This document shows positions 10,697 to 23,830 of a stretch of DNA of 64,000 nt, one piece after another. Made by a program: the position numbers and the translations under genes. This DNA is from Sporobolomyces roseus (taxonomy: Eukaryota; Basidiomycota; Microbotryomycetes; Sporidiobolales; Sporidiobolaceae): NCBI GenBank assembly GCA_016617785.1, contig JADILM010000003.1, positions 1,860,001 through 1,924,000 of the forward strand. Direction: 5' to 3'. The notes under the pieces are model-generated. The model saw only the letters and a program-made list of their open reading frames with translations, did no database searches and was not told where the DNA came from. Position 1 is the stretch's first letter. Each line of letters begins with the position of its first letter.

Positions 10697-13600
10697 ATGT
10701 CGCTCTCATCCCCCCCGAATAGTCGATACACGACCTGCACTTCATTCCTCGAACACTGTTCCACTTCGACCGTCCTAACCTACACCGTACCGACCTCTTA
10801 CCCCATCTCTTCCTTCTCCCCTCCTCCCCTCCTCTCACAAGAAGACCACGCCTTGTACTCTCAAACTTTGTTTCCTTCTTCTCCTTCAACCGGTTTCATC
10901 CTCTCTCGAATCATAGAAGATGGTTACACACTCGAACTTCGATGGGTAGCATTCACTCGAGGAGAAGATAAAGAGAAGCGAGGGGAATTCGAAGAGTTGG
11001 ATAAACACCCTGCAACTCTCACTTCAGTTCGATTCATCTTTCCCTCTCGATTGATCCCTTCCCCTTCCTTCACCTACCAAGAGGAGACGCTTCAAGTATG
11101 TGCAATCACCGAAGCTGGGCTAATGTATACTCTTAGTTTTGCGACGAAGGATGGCTTGTTTTATGACGGGAAGATTGGGGGGAGTGAGGAATGGTCAGAG
11201 GAGTTCCTGGTGGAGGGACTGCAGGGGAAAGAACCCGTGTTGATGAAGGGTGCGGACGAGGGGAGAGTCGTCGTTGCGTGCAAGGACGGGACGAGTTTAG
11301 TAGTTGAAATCGCAGAGGGTCAAGGTACGTTCTACCTCTCTCTCGACGTGCTCTCTCGAATACGTAGACTGATGTCGGATGATTCGGTTGGATTGTACAG
11401 AGGGAGCCTTGATCGAAACGGAATTGAAATCTCCTTCATCCTTCTCAATTCGTTCCCTCGTACCCTCCTTCTCGCGCCGCGACTTATCCTCGACTTCTTC
11501 CGCTCAATCCTCCCCTCTCAAACTCGTTTCCGGTCACTCTTCCTCCACTTCTTCCCCCTCGCAACTCGTCTCACTCGCAATCACGACCCCTTCGGAAACT
11601 CAAAAAATCAATTCGACTTTCGCATTCGGTGTCTCGAGGGATCGGAAATTGAAAGTATGGAACGTTGAAACTGGGAACTGTCTCCGATCGATCGAACTAC
11701 CCAAATCAACTTCTCTCTCCTCAACTGCTCTAATCCAGCAAAACTCGTTCGATTCACCTCATCATCAACAACATCCCCAATCTTCTTTACTCCTCCCTCC
11801 AACTCCCCAATCCTTCGTCAAGATCACTTCATCTTCCTCTTCCACCTCACCTTACTCTTCCTACCTCACGCTCTTCGCACCCGCATCCGCAAACTCTCAA
11901 ACCTCAACTTTCTTCATCTATGGCTTGGCGACCGATCCTCAAACTGGTGAACTATCACAACTCGCTCCCGTCGCAGAGAAAATAGTTGATAATCAGAGCG
12001 CTGGAATGAGTTTGATCGATTTCGAGATTGGTCGATTAGAATTGAGTGGGAGAGAGAGATGGACTTTGTGGACTGTTTGGGAGGAAGGAGCTGAGACGGA
12101 GATGAGGACTTGTGGATTGAGTGAATTGGATGAAGAGGAGTTTGAAGAGGAAGGAGATGGGCAAGGATGGATGATCTTGAGTAAAGGAGGAGCCGATCAA
12201 AATACGACGAGTTCATGGACCGCAGCTTATTTCGATCAATTACTTCAAGGATTCAATCAAGGCGACCATCAAGCCGTTCAAGAAACGTTCTTGAAACATG
12301 TTTCGACCCCTGGTCGTTACCCTCCCGCTTCCTTCGATTACGCATTGGAGATGTATGAGGAAGTGATCCTGAACGAACTCGATCAAACTGGACAACCGAC
12401 ACCGGAGGCGTTCGATCAAGAGTACGATACGAGTTTGATCAGAAGTGCAGCGATCGTAGGGAGTCACGTCGAATTAGGGTATTCGAATCAAACGGGAGCA
12501 CCCTTGAAAGAGGATTACACGAAGAAGATCAAATTGGAATGGTTGAGGTTCGTCGCATTGTTGAACGAATCAAGGAGTCAAGCTTTGTTCCCTACGGCTT
12601 TGGCGGTCGATGGTGAAAGAGGATTAGTTTTCGTTTTAGGGAGGGATAGTGTCACTTCACCAATCGAGGAGGAACCCGTTCAATCATTACATCAATCCCT
12701 CACTTCTACATCGAACCTCGTCGGTCTCTTCCCGAATTACCCAGAATCAAACTTCCCCCTTCTTTTACAACTCATCAAATCCTTATCTTCTCGACTATCA
12801 GTCCCTACTTCTCGTTCCTTCGAATCGGCTTTACTTCAACGACTCAGAACCCCCTTCAAGACAGATATCGAGGATATTTCTTTGGATTTGTTCGAATCGA
12901 CTTTGGAAGCAGAGTTGGGACAGGAGGATTTCGAGGGATGTTTGCAAGGTTTGAAAGGATTCGTCGAACCTAGCAAGACGATCGAAGCTTTCTGTCAACT
13001 ATTACTCTCGACCTCGACCACGCAGCAACAAGGAGGAGGAGGAGGAGAAGTCGAATCAACCGATCTCACTCAATCACTTCTCGCAGATTACCTCACGACC
13101 TCGATTCGAGCACGATACGAACTCGCGAAAGGGTTGGTATTGGTATTGATCACGGCGTGGGGTGCTGCTGATGAAGAAGGATCAGAAAGCCCCGTGGCAT
13201 CCTTCGATCAAACCACTTCGTTCGCCTTTTCAACTCTCCACTCCCTCTCTACCCTCCAGTGGACCTCGACTCAGATTGTCTCGCCCACCTTCGAAGCTGT
13301 CGAAGCATTACGGAAACCGAAAGAAGGAGACGAGCTGGATGAGAAGTTTGGTGCACTCAAGATGGCTTCCTCTCGAGATGGTGCAGAAGTCTTACCGGTT
13401 CCAACTTACTCCCTCCTCTCCTCTCTCCTTCGTATCCCTTCTTACTCTCCCTCACTTCCTTCTTCGACTTATGCCGCCCTTCCCTCTTCCCTCGCTTCAG
13501 CAGCTTCTTCATTCCTTTCTTCGACCGGTCTACTCACTACGAAACCCCTCATCGATTCAACACCGCAAGAAGTCAAATTTGCGTTCACTCTCGTCGAGTT

Positions 13601-15707
13601 GGGCATGAATGAACAGGCGAAAGAATTGATGGTTGGATTGGGAGCGAGTCCTGGTGGAAGCTATGTTATCGGAAGAGCCGAGTTGGGATTGGGTAATGGC
13701 GAAGATGCGCAGAAAGCTCTCGAGCGAGCTGCTAGCGGTCTATGTAAGTCAAATCGATCTTTTCTACATTGCCAGCATTTTGCTAATCTCGTTCTGGATC
13801 GATAGACGCTCTCGACTCCACTCCTTCCGATCCATCTCTCTCAACTGGTGGACTCTCAGCGATTCTGCCTGCCTCAACCATTTCCTCCCTCTCATCTTAC
13901 TATATTCACCTAGTCTCCCTCTTCGTCCCTACACCGTACGATTACTCTCTCGCTCGATTCGCACAACTCGCACTCGACGCACTGGACGAAGAAGAATCGG
14001 AAGATGTAGAGAAGGCGAAAGATTTGTGGACGAAACTGTTTAGGAGTTGGGCGAGCGTGGGGGAATACGAGAAAGCTTATCAGGCCATCATGGATACTCC
14101 TTATCATGAAACGTATGTCTTTCCTTCTCCCTTCATTCTTTCTTTCTGAAGAGTCTGAGCTGATGAGAACCCGAAGGAGAACTACAGCAAAACGACTTCT
14201 TTAGCACATTTCATTTCGCTCGTTTGCGAGAACGGCGCTACTTCACTCCTTACTTCCCTTTCATTCGTCGGACTCGAAGGAGACCTCGAACGGAACCTTG
14301 CCTTCCGAGCGAGGAACTCGGATCCTCTTGCTCATCCCGATTACTACAAAGTTCTTTACGCTTATCACGTTTCGAAGGGAGATTACCGAAGTGGTTCGTG
14401 GATCTCTTCGCTCGATCAATTCTTGGCAGCTGATAGGTCATTGAGATGGTAAACAGCTGGAACAGTCATGTATCAACAAGCACGAAGAATTGGAGAACTC
14501 AATGCGAGAGGAGGACCATCTTACCGAGACCTCGCTACCGTTCAATGTCAGAGCTATCTGGCCGCTGCTAACGCCCTCTCGCTTGTCTCGAGAGAACACG
14601 CATGGGTCGCAATCGTCGCTGATGAGAATGTCGAACGAGTGAGTCTCATCTACTCCCCTCTTCACCCAATGTCTAGCTCACAAATCGATCGCAGGGCAAC
14701 AAACGAAGGAAGATCGCTTACCATATACCCGACGACGAGTACGATCCCTCCGCTTCTCGACCACTCGAAATGCGAGAACTTGCCGACATTCGAAGAGAGT
14801 ACACGATCGCTCTCGCTCGTTTACAACTCTCTGTCGAATTCCCTGAACTCGAACGAACAAGTAAGCTTACCTTGTCCCTTTTAGTTCGTTACCCGATTGT
14901 TAGACTGAACGCATCGACGTTTTCCCTAGATTTCCATCTCGAACCGGAGGCTGTTGTCGCTCTTTTCTCGCAAACAAACGCTTTCGATCAAGCTTTCAAT
15001 GCGGGTCGATCACTCGATGTGGACCTCTCATCGCTGTTCGAAATCATCGCTGAGAAATGCGTTGCTTTGACGATTCATTCTGAAGGGTAAGTCGTGAGAA
15101 TCTACGAAGATATGACTATCAGCAGCTCATCCTTCGAGACCTTCACCTCCTACAGTGCGGAAGACGCAAGTTGGGTAGCTCTATCACCAGAAGCGTCGAC
15201 ATGGGAAGGATCACTCGCCTCAAAAGCTTGGAGATTGCTCGAACGCCATCTCCAACGACACGACTCTGCTCCCGTCTACCGATACCGATTAGTCGTCCTG
15301 GAACGAGTGCTCGCGACGAACCGGGATGGCAAGATTCCAACCTTCTTGACCGACTTCTTACTTCGAAATCAACCTCAAACTCTCTTGAAAACTTTGATTC
15401 GTTTCGATCGTCTTTCGGAAGCGTTCCGTTACAGCTTGGAAACGATACAAGTACGCTCTTCTGCTTCACTCGAAAGGAGAATTGTGCTGACACTGAAGTC
15501 CTTTTGCAGAACTCGACCATCTCTCCCACAAATTTCAGCTCTCATTTACCTTACTCACTCTTTGACCAACTCCTCGCCATTCCTCCAGGCGACTCTCCTC
15601 ATCTATCAGACGACGTCCTCAAGCAGCGACAACAAGAACTACGAGAAGCTATTCAGGAAAGAGTGTCGAAGGTGGAGAAATCGACCGCAACTTTGAGACG
15701 AGCGTAA
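10697..15707 (+). CDS. NUP120: Nucleoporin Nup120/Nup160 of the Y complex
   Basis: This is a scaffold nucleoporin of the Y (Nup84/Nup107) complex of the nuclear pore. The N-terminal half is a beta-propeller: FAFGVSRDRKLKVWNVETGNCL near residue 310 is the repeat that identifies Nup160 proteins. The C-terminal half is alpha-helical, with conserved stretches such as VMYQQARRIGELNARGG and SLVSREHAWVAIV. The ATG at 10697 is the first in frame. Exon 1 ends at 11324, exon 2 is 11401-13743, and about seven further introns follow, including 14394-14456 with a GTTCGT donor. The spliced product is about 1,500 residues, in the family range. The stop (15705-15707) faces the Vid21 gene, leaving about 180 bp. 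Confidence 0.88.
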
Positions 15708-15885
15708 ACTTTGAGGGGTAATGAATAAAGCTTATCTTGTGTATTTTCCTCTCTCTCGGAATTGAGTGCGATGAGAGACGAACGACTACTGCTTTGTTTC
15801 GCTACAAGGGAATACTGACTGAACGGCTACTGAAACTCAGAACGACTAAACAAGGTATCATTTAACTAGTTAACTCTTCTCCCTC

Positions 15886-18800
15886 TCACTCCTGCCCTCC
15901 ACCTGCTCCACCTTGTTGTTGTTGAGCGAGTTGTTGCTGCTGCATCCTCATCTGAGCTTGAGCGGCGAGTAACGCTTGTTGTCGATTCTGAAGTTGGGCG
16001 ATTTGCTCTGCACTGAGCTGTGGAGTACCGTTCGGCAACTGAAGCTGCATCGGTTGACCAGCTCCGTTGTGAAGTTGAGCCGAGGCGGGAGAAGGTGAAC
16101 CGAGATTTGGGTTCGGAAGGGCAGAGGGAGAACCGTTTGGTGAGCCACGACCTTGTGCTTGAATTTGAGCTGCAGCGTTGGCCATTTGAGCTGGGAGGGA
16201 AGAAGGGACTCTTTGTTGTTGACCACTTTGATTGCCGTTCGGAAAGTTGCCAGCGATAGGACCTTGTCCCTGATAACGAGGTTGATTTCCGTTCTGCTAT
16301 CGGATATTCGAATGAGCTAGCTGATCACGGAGAATGAGCGAGAGCGAGAGCTGACCTGTTGTTGCTGCTGTTGTGCGGCGGCGGCAGCGGCAGCTTGTTG
16401 CGCTTGAGCTTGTCGCATTCTCTGCTTCTGCGACTCCTGTTCCGCTTTGTAGATGCTCCATTCCATGGGAGTCCAGTAAGGTCGCGGGGGAAGATTGTGA
16501 GATTCGTGCATCGACATGTTGATTCTTCGAGGGAAGCCGGGAGCTATTCGAGAAAGAAGAGTCAGCAAGAAAAGTCGTAAAGCATGAAAAGAGCCGAGAA
16601 ACTGACGAGGTGCTTTGAGGGATGTCGTCTCTCTTTGCTTCTGTACCTTCTTCATCGCTTCTATGATCGAGATGTGTCTCGCACTCTTCTTGCTACCGTT
16701 ACCGAGAACGGGGACAGAACGACCAAACTTGTCGACTGGAGGAATGTAATCGGGAGCAGGGATCTTGATCTCCGTTCCGTCAGGTAATGTCTTCCTACTT
16801 CCAGGTCCAACGAGACGGTCCCATCGATCGAAGCAGTCCCAAGGTAAACGATGATCGGAACTCGGTCGTTGAGTGCTGTTGTTGAAGACTTCGGCGATGA
16901 GAGGCCAGTTCAGTCCGTACTGTCGCTGCAGTTGGAGAAGTCGGCCGTCCTCCTCCGGTAGCCACAGAATCGACGAGGCTCGAACATCGGGTTGTGGGAC
17001 AGAAGCGGGTTTGACGAGAACTTCTCCCGCTGAAACGTCTTTCGGTTTGCGACCGGCGAAAAGGACGGACGAAGTGTTCGGTAGTTGCTCCCGAGGGTCG
17101 ACTGGAGGTTCGATATCCTCGACGATCGAAGCGGTTACGTCGATCCATCCTTCCCGAGTTCGAGTACGTCCAGGTTGAAGAGTGCTGACGAGGAGAGGTT
17201 TGCTTTCGAGCAATCGAGTGACGTTCGAAAGGCGACCGTTCCAAGCGGAAGACTCCTCGATTCGGCGAGACATGTTGACGTCTTCAGCGAGAATGAAGTC
17301 GGAGTAGAGGGGAAGATCGGGGAAGAGGGCGATAAGGTCGAGTTCAGCAACGGCGAGAGCTTCGTCTGAGAGTTCTCCCGCTGCGTTCGCTTCTCGAAGG
17401 GAGAGGAGTAGGTTGTGATCGATGATGGTTTCGTCGGTAGCGAGGTCGAAAATAGGGCTTCGGAAATTGATCAGTTCTTGAATGTGTTTCGCTTGAGCCT
17501 GTGCCTTTGCGTTCTCGAGTTGTTGTTGCTGCGAGCGAGAAACGCTACCTTTCGTCGGATCGAGAGTCTTCTCGTCTCCTCCCGTTCCTCCAGCTTTGCC
17601 TGCTCCTGCTGGTGCTTGAACCGAGCTGCTGGTCGAGGGTTCGCCGGTGATAGCGGCGCCTGGCAGTGTCGGAACCGCCTCCTCTGTTTCTCCATCTGCA
17701 TCTTCTTCAGCTTCCGCATCCTCATCAACCACTGCTTTGCCCTTTCCTTTCACTGTCGAAGACGATTCTCCGTCAACTTCCATACCCTCCTTCGCTCCTG
17801 CTCCATCCTCATTGAGGTGTCGTGGCGGTCTTGTTCGAACGCAGAGAGTTGAGCGAATCTCGGGAGAGGCTCGATGATACGCTCGACAGGCTCGTGCTAA
17901 ACGATGAGCAGTAACGACTTTCCACCGAGTCTCTTGTCGATAATCCGTGTGCATCCAGCGCTACAAAGACAATCTCGTCAGCTCAAAGCGTCGATTTGAA
18001 GGAATAGTCTCGATTGCTCACCATTTCATCGAGCAAATGATCCCAGTGAGCTTTCGGAACGAATCCAATTCGTTGCTTCTTCGGTTGACGGAAACTCCAC
18101 TTCTTCTCCGCCTTGAGCTGTTCGATCCGTTCGAAGACTCGGATTGACTTGAGTTCCTCGATTCCGACATCCCATTCGTGAGTTGAAAGAGCGTTGTGAA
18201 TTCTCTTTCCTGGTCCGAGAAAGGTTTGAGCGCCCATATGCTGAGCTCGAACGTGCAGCTTGTACAGGTCAGGTTGGACGAGTGAGGTCGAGGAAGAGGT
18301 GGAAGCTGTTTTGCTGCTCTTTTTGGTGTTCGGACGAAGGGCGAGGGAAGTGTTGAGTCGGCTGCGAAGGATCTCGTTAGGAACTGGTGGGAGGCTATCG
18401 GTATAGTCGGATGATATGCTCGAGATGCCGAAGATTGAAGTGTAAGGTGGAGGGGCAACGAGGTCGACAGGGAGAGGAGCAGGATTCGGGAGAGAAGGTG
18501 CGTCAGAATTCGAGGTCGTAAGGCTTGGAGCAACCGTTTTGTCTGTCGGTTGCGAAGAAGGTATGGGTAGGGCACTTGGAGGGAGAGTAGCTGCGGACGT
18601 CGATGCGACAGGTGGCTGAGCTGAGGTTGAAGGAGCGGAAACGGGAATAGTTGGAGCTGATGTGGAAGGTGCTGGAGGAGCTGCACTACTCTGAGGTTGA
18701 GGTTGTTGAGATGTTGTTGTTGGTACTGCAGTCGAGGACGAGGTAGCTCCAGGGGCTAGAGCTTCAGCAACTGCCATTTCTTCATCCTCATCTTCACCTT

Positions 18801-19449
18801 CCGCATCAACGTCTCCCTCGTCCTCAGAGTTCGGAATGATATCGTTCGTCGGAGCTGAAGTACTTTGAGGTTTCGGTGGTGAGGCTGGCGGCGGACTTGG
18901 AGAGAGGGGAGGGAGGGAAAAGTCGATTTCACGCAAGCTGTAAATGTTGCGATCAGCTCTCTCTCGTCGGCACTAGCCATTCAGAACCCCAAAGGACACT
19001 CACTTTTGGATATCTTGATATCTACGCATGAATCCTTCCGCTCCATCGTCCTCTCCTACCTCTGCCTGACCCTCTCGTGCGAGTTTCCGTCGTTTCCTCC
19101 CTTTGAGACCGGCCTCAAACTCGTATGGTCTTGGCTTGTCGCGCAAAGCAATGAAGAGGTTTGATAAATGGTCTTGACGTTCATTCGCGAGGGTTCTGTT
19201 GGTTGAATCGTGAGTAAAGAGACTCGAACAATATAAATGCAGGAGCGAGAGGAAGACTCACTCAATTCTAGCCTCGCGTGGTCTAGAAGCTTGTGTTCTG
19301 AGCCATTCGTGGTCTATACGATCTGGTAGTTGCATCTAGGTATCAACAGAGAGTTGTCAGCCTGAGTTTGTTGTGATCAAGATTAACACGATTTCAAAAT
19401 CAAAGATCTCACTCACAGCGTTCGCGGGACCTTGTTGAGGTCCGCCCAT
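15886..19449 (-). CDS. VID21: NuA4 histone acetyltransferase scaffold Vid21/Eaf1
   Basis: Eaf1/Vid21 is the platform on which the NuA4 histone acetyltransferase assembles in the nucleus. An HSA domain (VPKAHWDHLLDEM, then RWMHTDYRQETRWKVV after an intron) and a SANT/Myb domain (SILWLPEEDGRLLQLQRQYG, ending with WPLIAEVFNN and a nearby W-D-R-W cluster) lie in the order found in Vid21. The C-terminus is Gln-rich, and a Ser/Pro/Ala-rich acidic region precedes the HSA domain. Exon 1 (19449-19417) encodes MGGPQQGPANA; exon 2 opens at 19335 with MQLPDRIDHEWL. Other introns lie near 19260-19200, 18990-18935, 18020-17955, 16610-16545 and 16355-16295. An upstream in-frame stop supports this start, although more 5' exons cannot be excluded. 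About 1,000 residues. It is convergent with Nup120. Confidence 0.87.
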
Positions 19450-20025
19450 GCAATTCAGGTGCGTGTAAGATCCTTCTTGAGGTGCAGCGAAGCACTCGGC
19501 GTGTTGTGTTGAACGGATTTAAACGGTCCTCTCAATTTTCTCCCTTCCTCTCTTCGCAGACGGACAACAACTTGATTTCGCACAACTCAACGTTTCGATC
19601 TCACGTGTTGACCAGAAGAATTGAGAATGATGTGGAATTGAATGGCGCTGAGAAGAAATCCCAACAGCAGAGGATGCAAGAGCTAGACGATTCGAAAGAA
19701 GGGACACTTGAAGTCGTTTCCTACGCTGCTCCTCGTTTAGAGAACCGAAGGACGGCGAGCGCTGCACCGCCTGTCGATCAACTCGTCTCAACAGGTCCGA
19801 TCAAACCTGTAGACTTGTGTAAGCTAGCTGCATTTCGATCATAAAACGAGTCCATCTGCTTTTTCCCCTTCGTGTATTGTCACTGAACCTTAAGATGTGT
19901 AATTCTTATTAGAGTAGAGAGGAACTGATAAATAGTGCTACATGTTGACTGATTGAGGGGTTATTGGTACTGGTGAGGGAATCTAAAGGGAGAGGGTGAC
20001 GGGGAGAGAAGAGAGAGTAATGAAG
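19450..20025. other. Intergenic: Vid21 upstream / zinc-finger gene downstream
   Basis: The 576 bp contain overlapping open frames on both strands (plus 19482-19844, minus 19791-19519), but both need non-ATG starts and match nothing I know. The minus frame could contribute an upstream exon of the Vid21 gene. Otherwise I see only promoter and 3' untranslated sequence. Confidence 0.4.
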
Positions 20026-20877
20026 TTATAGAGACTCGATTCCGAACGTGCATCGTTCCTCGTGGCGTCTGAAATATAACGATGTCAGTTGTTTGTACCG
20101 ATGAAGACGAGTACCGAGGCCGATTGCAGACCGACTTTTTAGCATCAGAGCGTTGAAACTTTTCACCGCATCGGTTTTGACAATCGTAAGGCCTAATGCG
20201 AAGCGATTCGAACGTCAGCATCTCGTTAGCAGCGTGAGAGCGATATTCACGCACCTATGCCCAGTATGAATGAGTTCGTGACGATCGCAATCCCACTTTC
20301 TCGAAAAGCTTTTCGAACAGAACGAACACGAGTAGCGCCGGTCGGTTTCAGGAGATCCTGGTAAAACGGTCGTCACAGGAGTTGAAGAATGTCGTCTAGC
20401 CGAATAGGTGGGATGAGAGCTTCGTCGAAGTTGAGAACCGGAAATGTTCGGGCTACGAGACGAACGCTGAGATTGAGCCATTGGAGGTGTCGAAGGAAGA
20501 GGAGGGTGAGGAGCGTAGGAGTCGAGGGAGTAGCGACGAAGAGAGAGATCACTGAAAGGACGACTGAAGGTGGCTACTAAGTTGGGCGGCGGACATAACT
20601 GGAGAGAAGGAGGGGTTTCGGTGAGGCCGAAGGGTCGAAGTACGGGAAGATCTGCAGTGTAGGAAGGAGGAGAGCTGTCGATCTGGAGATATGATAGATC
20701 TGAAGTAGGTATACTCGTGGGAACAGCGAGTCGTATGGCTGGAGCTGAGGAGGATGAAGGAAGAGGAGGATCGAAATATCGTGGCGCGAGAACTTCTCGC
20801 AAGCTCGGGAGACGAGTACGAGAAGGGTCATCACTCCTTCTACAGCGTCCTCTTGATGAACTACTTGAGCTCTCCAT
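20026..20877 (-). CDS. C2H2 zinc-finger transcription factor, copy 1
   Basis: This is a predicted nuclear DNA-binding regulator. A Ser/Pro-rich region of about 195 residues precedes two adjacent fingers at the C-terminus: YSCSFCSKSFSRKWDCDRHE followed by LIHTGHR, then PYDCQNRCGEKFQRSDAKK joined to RHEERC, ending CTFGIESL. The second finger ends in Cys, giving a C2HC pattern. Two introns cut the finger region: 20254-20193 inside the Arg codon after HTGH, and 20135-20069 inside a Lys codon. The ATG at 20877 follows a good acceptor (branch ACTGAC, then GTGCAG at 20882), so a spliced leader lies upstream; the frame stays open into a 20-nt upstream exon ending at 21002, so the N-terminus may be longer. 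The target and partner are unknown. Compare the gene at 23831-24867. Confidence 0.75.
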
Positions 20878-23830
20878 GGCCCTGCACGATGTGAACTCGT
20901 CAGTTTCGTGGACACTTGAGGGAGACGCGTACGATTCCCTCGAACGAGCTACAGAAGCTGACTCGAACGAGTGCGCAAGCAAAAGAGATTCGTAAGCTCA
21001 CCTTGAAAGCTCTATTTGTGCCTGAGAGGAGTGCGTAGGCGAAGAGAGGAGATCGAGGGAATGTCAAGAATTCGTTCGAGTGTGGACCAGTAACGGGGCA
21101 TGGACTGTCGCTTGAGACTGGCCTGTCGATAGATGTGCACTATAAGACTGGGCTAGGGTGGATACGAGGGTAATCGAGGGGGAGTGACGAGAGAGGCAGG
21201 GGAAGAAAGTCGGAAGTTAGTCGAGTGACTTGATGTTGTTGCTTCTTCTCCCTCCCGCGTTCTACTGTCTTGTGCTATCTCCTTCGCTCTGTTTCGACTA
21301 TCTGTTCCACCTTCGACCTGCAGTAGTTGCGGGCTGAATGACCTAAACAACTGAACTAGGAGGTGACTTGGTCGAACTGCGGCTCAGCTCTTGCGCTTTT
21401 GTGGTCTTATACAGCTCTATACAATACAGGTTGACCTATCGATTAAGCTTGCTGATTGAAGGGTCGCGGAGAAGTGTATCTCCGGTTGAAAGAGCAGAAA
21501 AGCGTTCCTTCGCTTTCTGAACCTCTCCTTCGTTCCTCAAACCACCACTGAGCCTCACCAATCACCCTTCATTCCCACCCATTTCGGCCAGAGCTCAAGC
21601 AACGCGCCAGAGCAGGAGTAATAGCTAAGGACAGGTCGTTGTTGAGGAAGGAGACGAGCTAGTTGACCTGGAATTGGCAGCTCCCGGGGCGGAAAGCAGT
21701 TCTAGTCTGTCGGAATCACATGAAGATAACATCGTCAGTTCAGAGTGTTCGATAGGTCGATTCCAGTAGCGTGTTCTCCTGATCCCACAATTCAAGCGAA
21801 ATATCCCCCCCTCGCTCCGAGACCCAATCTTATCCTTCTCGAGTCAGTTCATATCCACCTTGTAACCCTCGCGTTGCCCTCCTTCTTCCCGATCATCACG
21901 TTGAGGCTGTGATCGAAAGTCTTTTGTTGTTATCTCAGCCGAGGAGTTTTTCGCCATGCTCAGCCGCGAGGGAGCTCTATGGACGCCCAAAAAGCATCTC
22001 ATGTTATCCTTGAGATAGCGTGTAGCTCCCTGAGTCCTCCGGCGTGTGCTCCCCTCCCATCTATCCTTCAACAAAAAAAAGTTGGAAAGAGAAATCCTTC
22101 CCCACCTTCCTGGGACTTCTTCGCTGATGAGGCTGGACGAGGAGACTCACGATGAGCGAGCTAGTGGCACGATATCTTCTCAGTTGAGGTGGAGGTCGAT
22201 GCTAGCCGGGGAGAGTGGAAGAGAGATGAAGGGAGAAAGCCAAATCGGAGTTACGGAATAGAGGTGCTCGGCGCCGTAGAAGTTTGCGAGAGACGCCCGT
22301 ACTGTTCTCGTAGATCTTGTGCGATACTTGGTGAGCGAAGTTGCTAAGCGAAGGTGAGGAAGGAGAGAGCAGTGTCGACTTTCTCGAGATTTCGAAACTT
22401 GGGTCGCTCGGACGCCCTCACCAAGCTAGCTAGATTTGTATGATACAGCTTAATCAGATGGAAGTAGCCCATCACCATTGATAGCAAGCCGAAGTTGATG
22501 AAAGGCAGATGAGCATCGAAGCAGCTGGCAGATTTCGAAAGTTGAACCCGTCGCAACCATTTCAAGGTCGTTAATCCGCACCAAGCGATACATTGAGCCG
22601 TATCTATAGCTGTTAACCTTGATCTTGTCCCCAGCAAGCGAAACTGAGCTCAGCAGAAGTGGTTCGAAGCAGGTGAAGAGCGAAAGAATGAGCAGAATCT
22701 GCGAAAGCGTCGAAATCTCGAAGAGACACACAGCTCGGAACAGACGAAACTTGTCGAGGGCAAATACAGAAGCGCTGGTAGTGTCGAAGGTGTGATGTCG
22801 AGCTGGATCGCAGTTTAGTCGACTCGCGACGAAGCGAATTTTTCGCGTTCTCCTGGCGTTCACCACGTTGCGCTAGCATCTGAGAGCCCTATAGTCGAGA
22901 GAAGGATGATCGAATGTATCGAGATCGAGTTGTGAGGCGAATGGACTGCAGATCGAACCAGACTTAGCGAAACGAGTTCAGCTTGGAGATTCTCGCACTC
23001 ACCTCCTCATACAACCTTACTCCATCAAGCCCATCCCCGATTAACCACATATAGTCCGGTTTCGAAGCTGTTGTTTTCGTGTCGAGATGAACCGAAGATG
23101 CATTGTTGGTCAAGACGGCTGCTAGACTCAACAGATTGCGAACGATGTCAGCTTGAATAATAAGCAGTAGGACGCGTGAGGGTTCGGCTGTGACGAGGTT
23201 GATGGATCTTGTGATCAGCTAGATGTGTTGATCGAGACTCAGCAAGTCGACAGACAAGGTCGCCGAAGAACAAGGAGACATTTGAGCTTGACGTTGCGTT
23301 CTTCGATACGCTTGAAGTTGCTGAGCTTGCTTGGCGCACTCGTATTCGTGGTTGAGGGAAGCTTGCTGTCGTTGTCGTCTTTGACTGCAGCGGCTGTTGG
23401 AATAGGGGGTTAGAGTTTCGGAGATGGGAAGTCGGAGATCAATTTCCGCACTCAAGCACCTCTCGACGGAGCAATCCCCGCCAGGCAGAACCGAATCTCG
23501 CACTCAAACTTCTCCACATGACTTGGAACCTTTTGTCAAGTCACTTAAAGCGACTGAGAAGGAACAAAAGGATCAAGTCATCGGCTGTAGACAGAGACGC
23601 AAAGTGCTCATCACCGATTCGCTTCCTCTCGCCCGGCGTCGGTAGCGGAGCAAGTGAGAAATGACTTCGAATGGACTTCAGAAAGGACGAAACAGTCGAT
23701 TGCGAGAGAATCAGCTCACACTACAGAGAGGATACATATTTCACAAATAGGTAAAGATAGACATAGGCACTGATAGAGACTGATTTTGAGGTACAGAAGT
23801 GTCCAGTGAGAAGAGAAGAGAGGGAGGAGT
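20878..23830. other. Gene-poor region upstream of zinc-finger copy 1
   Basis: Nearly 3 kb hold no protein I can support. Splice-like signals on the minus strand suggest leader exons or a noncoding transcript: an intron at 21001-20882, an acceptor with CT tract at about 21022 giving a 20-nt exon, and acceptors with CTGAC branch sites near 21706 and 23121. Open frames here are short, unlike one another and lack family motifs. I saw no repeats or mobile-element ends. Confidence 0.45.

Noticed and set aside
19482..19844. A 120-codon plus-strand frame upstream of the Vid21 gene, with an overlapping minus-strand frame
   Set aside because: Both starts are non-ATG (GTG and TTG) and neither shows a family motif. 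The minus frame remains possible as an upstream Vid21 exon but is unsupported.
22344..22879. Three overlapping minus-strand frames of 88-138 codons
   Set aside because: They are mutually exclusive, lack motifs and sit in the gene-poor region; none can be extended by convincing splicing.
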